From contig NZ_RZUL01000003.1 in NCBI RefSeq assembly GCF_004005485.1, positions 124,001-188,000 of the forward strand: a stretch of DNA of 64,000 nt, written 5' to 3'. Shown here piece after piece: positions 59,783 through 64,000 of this stretch. Position 1 is the stretch's first letter. The number at the start of each line of letters is the position of its first letter. Position numbers and translations under genes: made by a program. The notes under the pieces are model-generated. The model ran no database searches. It saw nothing but the letters and a program-made list of their open reading frames with translations, and was not told the origin of the DNA. The stretch comes from Sphingobium algorifonticola (GTDB lineage Bacteria; Pseudomonadota; Alphaproteobacteria; Sphingomonadales; Sphingomonadaceae).

Positions 59783-61315
59783 CTAGAGCGGAATATTGTC
59801 ATGTTTCTTCCACGGATTTTCGAGCGCCTTGTTCTTCAGCTTCCGCAGCCCCAGCGCGATCCGCCGCCGCGTCGAATGCGGCTGGATCACTTCGTCGATG
59901 AAGCCTTTTGACGCCGCCACGAACGGATTGGCGAAGCGCGCCTCATATTCCGCCGTGCGTTCCGCAATCTCCTCCGCAGTCTTGCCGCGGAAGATGATCT
60001 CCACCGCGCCCTTCGCGCCCATCACCGCGATTTCGGCAGTCGGCCAAGCATAGTTCAGATCGCCGCGCAGATGCTTTGACGCCATCACGTCATAGGCGCC
60101 ACCATAGGCCTTGCGCGTGATGACAGTGATCTTCGGCACGGTCGCCTCGGCATAAGCGAACAGCAGTTTCGCGCCATGTTTGATGATGCCGTTATGCTCC
60201 TGCGCCGTGCCGGGCAGGAATCCGGGCACGTCGACGAAGGTGACGATCGGGATGTCGAACGCATCGCAGAAGCGCACGAACCGTGCGGCTTTCTTCGACG
60301 AATTGATGTCGAGACAGCCGGCCAACACCATCGGCTGATTGGCGACGAAGCCCACTGTCCGGCCCTCGATGCGGCCGAACCCCACGATGATGTTGCCGGC
60401 ATGCGCAGGCTGCACCTCGAAGAAGTCGCCTTCATCGGCGATTTTCCGGATCAGCTCATGCATGTCGTACGGCTGATTGGCGTTTGCGGGGACCAGCGTG
60501 TCGAGGCTGTCCTCGATCCTGTCCCAATCATCGGCGGTGGGCCGTTCGGGGGTGGGCTCCCGATTGGAAGCCGGAAGAAAGTCCACGAAGTCGCGGACGC
60601 TCAACAGCGCCTCGATATCATTGTCGAAGGCAACATCGGCGACCCCCGACTTCGTGGTATGCGTCACCGCTCCCCCGAGTTCCTCCTGCGTGACGATCTC
60701 GTTGGTAACGGTCTTCACTACATCGGGGCCGGTGACGAACATGTAACTGCTATCCTTCACCATGAAGATGAAGTCGGTCATCGCGGGGGAATAGACTGCG
60801 CCGCCCGCGCATGGCCCCATGATGACGCTGATCTGCGGGATGACGCCGCTGGCCAGCACGTTGCGCTGAAACACTTCGGCATAGCCGCCCAGCGATGCGA
60901 CGCCCTCCTGAATGCGGGCGCCGCCGCTGTCGTTAAGGCCGATGACGGGCGCGCCGACCTTCATCGCCATATCCATGATCTTGCAGATTTTCTGCGCATG
61001 CCGTTCGGACAGGGAGCCGCCGAACACCGTGAAACCCTGGCTGAACACGAACACCAGCCGCCCGTTGATCGTGCCCGACCCGGTGACGACGCCGTCGCCC
61101 GGTATCTTCGTCTCGTCCATGCCGAAATCGGTGCAGTTATGCTCGACATACATGTCGAGTTCCTCGAAGCTGCCTTCGTCCAGCAGCACATCAAGCCGTT
61201 CGCGCGCTGTCAGGCGGCCCTTGGCATGCTGAGCGTCAATGCGCTTCTGCCCGCCCCCAAGGCGTGCCGCCTCCCGCATCGCTTCCAGCTTTTCGATAAC
61301 GGCGAGTTTCGACAT
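59783..61315 (-). CDS. pccB: Propionyl-CoA carboxylase beta subunit (carboxyltransferase)
   Basis: 510-aa acyl-CoA carboxyltransferase: crotonase-like N-half with [65 protein letters not shown], and C-half with [60 protein letters not shown]. Partner of PccA. It is the first gene of the minus-strand run, divergent from the ScfR-type regulator at 61426; the 110-nt gap carries TTTGCAAA-like sites. Confidence 0.95.
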   Translation of the reverse strand: MSKLAVIEKLEAMREAARLGGGQKRIDAQHAKGRLTARERLDVLLDEGSFEELDMYVEHNCTDFGMDETKIPGDGVVTGSGTINGRLVFVFSQGFTVFGGSLSERHAQKICKIMDMAMKVGAPVIGLNDSGGARIQEGVASLGGYAEVFQRNVLASGVIPQISVIMGPCAGGAVYSPAMTDFIFMVKDSSYMFVTGPDVVKTVTNEIVTQEELGGAVTHTTKSGVADVAFDNDIEALLSVRDFVDFLPASNREPTPERPTADDWDRIEDSLDTLVPANANQPYDMHELIRKIADEGDFFEVQPAHAGNIIVGFGRIEGRTVGFVANQPMVLAGCLDINSSKKAARFVRFCDAFDIPIVTFVDVPGFLPGTAQEHNGIIKHGAKLLFAYAEATVPKITVITRKAYGGAYDVMASKHLRGDLNYAWPTAEIAVMGAKGAVEIIFRGKTAEEIAERTAEYEARFANPFVAASKGFIDEVIQPHSTRRRIALGLRKLKNKALENPWKKHDNIPL

Positions 61316-61389
61316 GCGCGTCTCCGGTCCGATAATCCCGTGCTGTCCATTTCAGGCTTTATGGCAAAGGGCAAATGTGAATTAGCGGA

Positions 61390-61422
61390 ATTGCAAAAAG
61401 AGATTTTGCAAACTATTGCGAA
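61390..61422. promoter_or_regulatory. ScfR/PccR-type operator between pccB and its regulator
   Basis: Three half sites on the plus strand: ATTGCAAA (61390-61397), TTTGCAAA (61405-61412) and ATTGCGAA (61415-61422). Rhodobacter PccR recognises paired TTTGCAAA octamers. The last one ends 3 nt before the regulator ATG, so binding would block its own expression; the first is about 75 nt upstream of the pccB start. Confidence 0.7.
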
Positions 61423-61425
61423 GCG

Positions 61426-62841
61426 ATGGCACGCGGCGCACGGATTTTCGCGGGGCAGAAGCTGCGACAGCTTCGCCTCGACCAGCGGATGGACCAGGCC
61501 GCGATGGCCGGGGTGCTCGGTATCTCGGTATCCTATCTCAGCCAGCTCGAAAATGACGATCGTCCGCTGACGGCCAAGGTCAAGGCGGCGCTTGCGAATG
61601 CCTTTCCACTCGACTGGGCGGCGTTCGACGCGCGCGAGGAACAGCAGATGCTGGGTGCCTTCACCTTCGCACTTGCTCATCCCGATGTCGCCAGCGGGCC
61701 GCTGGAGGCCGAGCGGATCGAGAAGTTGCACCTTCAGTTTCCCGAGTTCGCCGGGCGGTTCGTCGATCTGCACCGGGCCTATGCCCGCGCGAACGAACGG
61801 CTCAACATGCTGGAGGAAGCCATCGCCAACGATATGGCGGCGCAGGCCCGCATGCCTTGGGAGGCGGTGCGGGACTGGTTTCACGACGCAGGCAATTATA
61901 TTCATCCGCTCGATTGCCTGGCGGAGGACCTGGCTGACGGGCTGGGGAGCGACGGCCGCATGTCCGAGGCGATGCTGATCGCGGCATTGCATGCGCGTCA
62001 TGGGATCGAAACACATGTGCAGGAGGCCCGCGACACTGCCCTGCGCGTTTATGATGCGGACAACAGACGGCTATTCGTGAATGCCGCATTGCCGCCAGAA
62101 AGCCGCAAGTTCATGCTCGCCTTTCAGCTTGCCATGGCCGAAGGTGCCGCGTTGATTGCCGATGTCACAGCAAAGGCAGGTTTGTCCGCGCCGGGATCGG
62201 ACCGGCTCCTCGCCATCGGCCTTGCCAATTATGCCGCAGGCGCGCTGCTGATGCCTTATGCACGGTTTCGGGACACGGCCCGTGAAGTCAGGCACGACAT
62301 CGACCAGTTGGCCCGTCGCTTTGGCGTCAGTTTTGAGCAGGCATGCCATCGGCTGTCCACGCTCCAGCGGCCGGGGATGCGCGGCATTCCCTTTTTCTTC
62401 TGCCGCGTCGACATGGCCGGGAACATCACGAAGCGGCACAGCGCGACCCGGCTGCAATTCGCCCGCTTCGGGGGTGCCTGTCCGTTATGGATCGTGCATG
62501 AGGCGGTCGCCATCCCGGATCGCATCCTTGTGCAACTGGGGGAAACACCGGACGGTGTGCGCTATGTCTCCATGGCCAAGGGGCTGGTGAAACCCTCGGG
62601 CAGCTATGCCCGCGCGCCGCGCCGCTATGCCGTGGTGCTGGGCTGCGAGATCGAACATGCGGGCAATTTCGTCTATGCCGACGGCCTGCAACTGCATGAC
62701 GAGGCGGCCGCCACGCCGATCGGCGTCACCTGCCGCCTGTGCCCCCGCCAAAGCTGCGACCAGCGCGCCTTTCCGCCTGCCGACCGGCCCATTCGCGTCG
62801 ATCCCGACAACCGGCAGGTCGTGCCCTACGCGATCGAATAG
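61426..62841 (+). CDS. Short-chain fatty acyl-CoA regulator (ScfR/PccR/PrpR family)
   Basis: 471 aa: N-terminal XRE-type HTH (KLRQLRLDQRMDQAAMAGVLGISVSYLSQLENDDRPLTAKVKAALA, about 12-58), central IrrE/ImmA-like region without an obvious HExxH (RKFMLAFQLAMAEGAALIADV takes that place), and the C-terminal ScfR domain (FEQACHRLSTLQRPGMRGIPFFFCRVDMAGNITKRHSATRLQFARFGGACPLW, ending in a Cys-rich VTCRLCPRQSCDQRAFPP). Such regulators sense acyl-CoAs; its divergent neighbour pccB makes propionyl-CoA assimilation the likely target. The ATG lies 3 nt after an operator-like site, so it is probably autoregulated. Confidence 0.92.
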   Translation: MARGARIFAGQKLRQLRLDQRMDQAAMAGVLGISVSYLSQLENDDRPLTAKVKAALANAFPLDWAAFDAREEQQMLGAFTFALAHPDVASGPLEAERIEKLHLQFPEFAGRFVDLHRAYARANERLNMLEEAIANDMAAQARMPWEAVRDWFHDAGNYIHPLDCLAEDLADGLGSDGRMSEAMLIAALHARHGIETHVQEARDTALRVYDADNRRLFVNAALPPESRKFMLAFQLAMAEGAALIADVTAKAGLSAPGSDRLLAIGLANYAAGALLMPYARFRDTAREVRHDIDQLARRFGVSFEQACHRLSTLQRPGMRGIPFFFCRVDMAGNITKRHSATRLQFARFGGACPLWIVHEAVAIPDRILVQLGETPDGVRYVSMAKGLVKPSGSYARAPRRYAVVLGCEIEHAGNFVYADGLQLHDEAAATPIGVTCRLCPRQSCDQRAFPPADRPIRVDPDNRQVVPYAIE

Positions 62842-62861
62842 CCGTCGGCTTTCCCATTGGA

Positions 62862-64000
62862 TTACTTCAGCAGAACCAGTTCCTCGGCCATGCTGGGATG
62901 CAGCGCCACGGTGTCGTCGAAATCCTGCTTGGTCAGCCCGGCCTTCACCGCCACGGCAGCCGCCTGCAATATCTCCGGCGCATCCGGCCCGATCATATGC
63001 AGGCCGACGACGCGATCGGTCGCTGCATCGACAATCATCTTGTAAAGTGATCGCTCGTTGCGCCCCGCCAGCACATTCTTCATCGGGCGAAAATCTGACG
63101 TGAACACCTTTACGGTGCCCAGGCTGTTGCGGGCCTCCGCCTCGGTCATGCCCACCGCGCCGATCGGCGGGTCACAGAATACCGCGGACGGAATGCAGTC
63201 ATAATCCACTGTGCGCGGGTTGTTGCCGAACACCGTATCGGCAAAGGCATGGCCCTCGCGGATCGCCACCGGGGTCAATTGCACGCGATTGGTGACATCG
63301 CCGACCGCATAGATGCTCGCGCAACTTGACTGGCTGAACGCGTCCACCTTGATCGCCCCTAAACCGTCGAGTTCGACGTCGGCGTTCTCAAGACCCAGAC
63401 CCGTGGTATTGGGTTGCCGCCCGATCGCAAACAGTACCATGTCGCAAGGGATGGGCTCGCCGCCCTGAATGTGGGCGACCAAGGGGCCCTCATCCGTCTT
63501 CTCTATCCGATCGAATGCGGCATTGAAGCGGAAGTTGATACCCTTGACCATGCTGATTTGAAGCAGGCGATCGCGGATCTGCGCATCGTAACTGCGCAGG
63601 ATCGTGTCGGACCGGTTCACCAGTGTGACATGCGCACCGAACGCGTGAAAGATCCCCGCGAACTCGTTGGCGATATAGCCGCCGCCCGCGATCACGATCC
63701 GCTTCGGCACCGCGTCGATATGGAACACTTCGTTGGACGTAATGGCATGTTCGGCACCCTCGATATCGGGCACCAGCGGCCATGCGCCCGTCGCGACCAG
63801 AATATGCTTCGCGGTGACGGTCCGTCCGCTGGCAAGCTGCACCTCATGCGGTCCGGCGATCGTTGCGCGCTCATGAAAGCTGTCCACATGGTTGGTATCG
63901 AGCGTGTGCTGATAAATGCCGTTCAGTCGATCCACATCGGCCAGCACATTGTCCCGCAAGGTCTGCCAGTCGAACGCGCATTCGGGTACATTCCAGCCAA
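62862..64000 (-). CDS. gor: Glutathione-disulfide reductase (partial, 5' end outside window)
   Basis: C-terminal about 379 residues of a FAD/NADPH disulfide oxidoreductase; the frame stays open to the window end (AFDWQTLRDNVLADVDRLNGIY just inside). NADPH-binding RIVIAGGGYIANEFAGIFHAFG followed by Arg (LVNRSDTILRSYD), CDMVLFAIGRQPNT, IYAVGDVTNRVQLTPVAIREG, and C-terminal VALHPSMAEELVLLK with the catalytic His-Glu pair. The redox Cys pair would lie upstream of the window. Features favour glutathione reductase over mercuric or lipoamide enzymes. Convergent with the ScfR-type gene, 20-nt gap. Confidence 0.93.
   Translation of the reverse strand, partial: GWNVPECAFDWQTLRDNVLADVDRLNGIYQHTLDTNHVDSFHERATIAGPHEVQLASGRTVTAKHILVATGAWPLVPDIEGAEHAITSNEVFHIDAVPKRIVIAGGGYIANEFAGIFHAFGAHVTLVNRSDTILRSYDAQIRDRLLQISMVKGINFRFNAAFDRIEKTDEGPLVAHIQGGEPIPCDMVLFAIGRQPNTTGLGLENADVELDGLGAIKVDAFSQSSCASIYAVGDVTNRVQLTPVAIREGHAFADTVFGNNPRTVDYDCIPSAVFCDPPIGAVGMTEAEARNSLGTVKVFTSDFRPMKNVLAGRNERSLYKMIVDAATDRVVGLHMIGPDAPEILQAAAVAVKAGLTKQDFDDTVALHPSMAEELVLLK

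Overview
This is a GC-rich chromosomal segment from an alphaproteobacterium, most likely a sphingomonad (Sphingomonas/Sphingobium/Novosphingobium group). The indications are an RcdA-type DUF1465 protein beside small DUF465 proteins, a large TamA/TamB pair, a one-cysteine alphaproteobacterial DksA, a ScfR-type regulator next to propionyl-CoA carboxylase, PhaR, and many short palindromic intergenic repeats. Most of the window is core genome: I see no prophage, transposase, CRISPR array, rRNA or tRNA gene.

Layout. 1-2473: glutathione peroxidase, lolD and lolC/E in one minus-strand operon. 2474-3447: an hsp20 gene with a sigma32-like promoter, a ROSE-like RNA thermometer and a strong terminator. 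3380-8440: comEC, gltX, gltA. 8441-11501: a histidine-kinase-like protein lacking the phospho-acceptor His, coupled to a DUF2336-like protein, then a Rap1a/Tai-like exported protein. 11505-15956: exported amidohydrolase, lpd and pdhC, with a low-GC DUF559 nuclease-like cassette between lpd and pdhC bounded by near-perfect 39-bp inverted repeats. 16121-20494: Usp, RNase R, serine deaminase. 20540-26883: tamB and tamA. 26993-29271: rcdA-like gene, two DUF465 proteins, PilZ protein, dksA. 29694-30803: an unusual Gly/Ser/Thr tandem-repeat exported protein with a PEP-CTERM-like tail. 30912-36054: serS, surE, a K+-channel/RCK protein, serB, miaA.

36163-43146 is a branched-chain amino acid biosynthesis block: ilvB, an unrecognised small gene translationally coupled to ilvN, ilvC, yceI, and leuA behind a Leu-rich leader peptide with attenuator-like pairing. 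43665-48247: an archaeal/eukaryote-type proS, then phaR, a PhaC-related Cys hydrolase and a thiolase (polyhydroxyalkanoate/acyl-CoA metabolism). 48290-50962: alr and an MHS-type transporter.

51040-61315 is a long minus-strand run centred on propionyl-CoA to succinyl-CoA conversion: pccB, methylmalonyl-CoA epimerase, an enoyl-CoA hydratase, methylmalonyl-CoA mutase, bioB (cofactor supply for the biotin carboxylase), a small membrane protein, an LprI-like protein, pccA, a DUF2490 protein and CsaA. A divergent ScfR/PrpR-type regulator (61426-62841) has TTTGCAAA-like sites immediately before its start. The window ends inside gor.

Several families of palindromic repeats (about 95-140 bp) lie between genes, mainly in the 32-60 kb part. 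Some abut ribosome-binding sites. The candidates I consider least described are the repeat-bounded DUF559 cassette, the Ser/Thr/Gly-repeat surface protein, the small gene between ilvB and ilvN, and the His-less kinase/DUF2336 pair.
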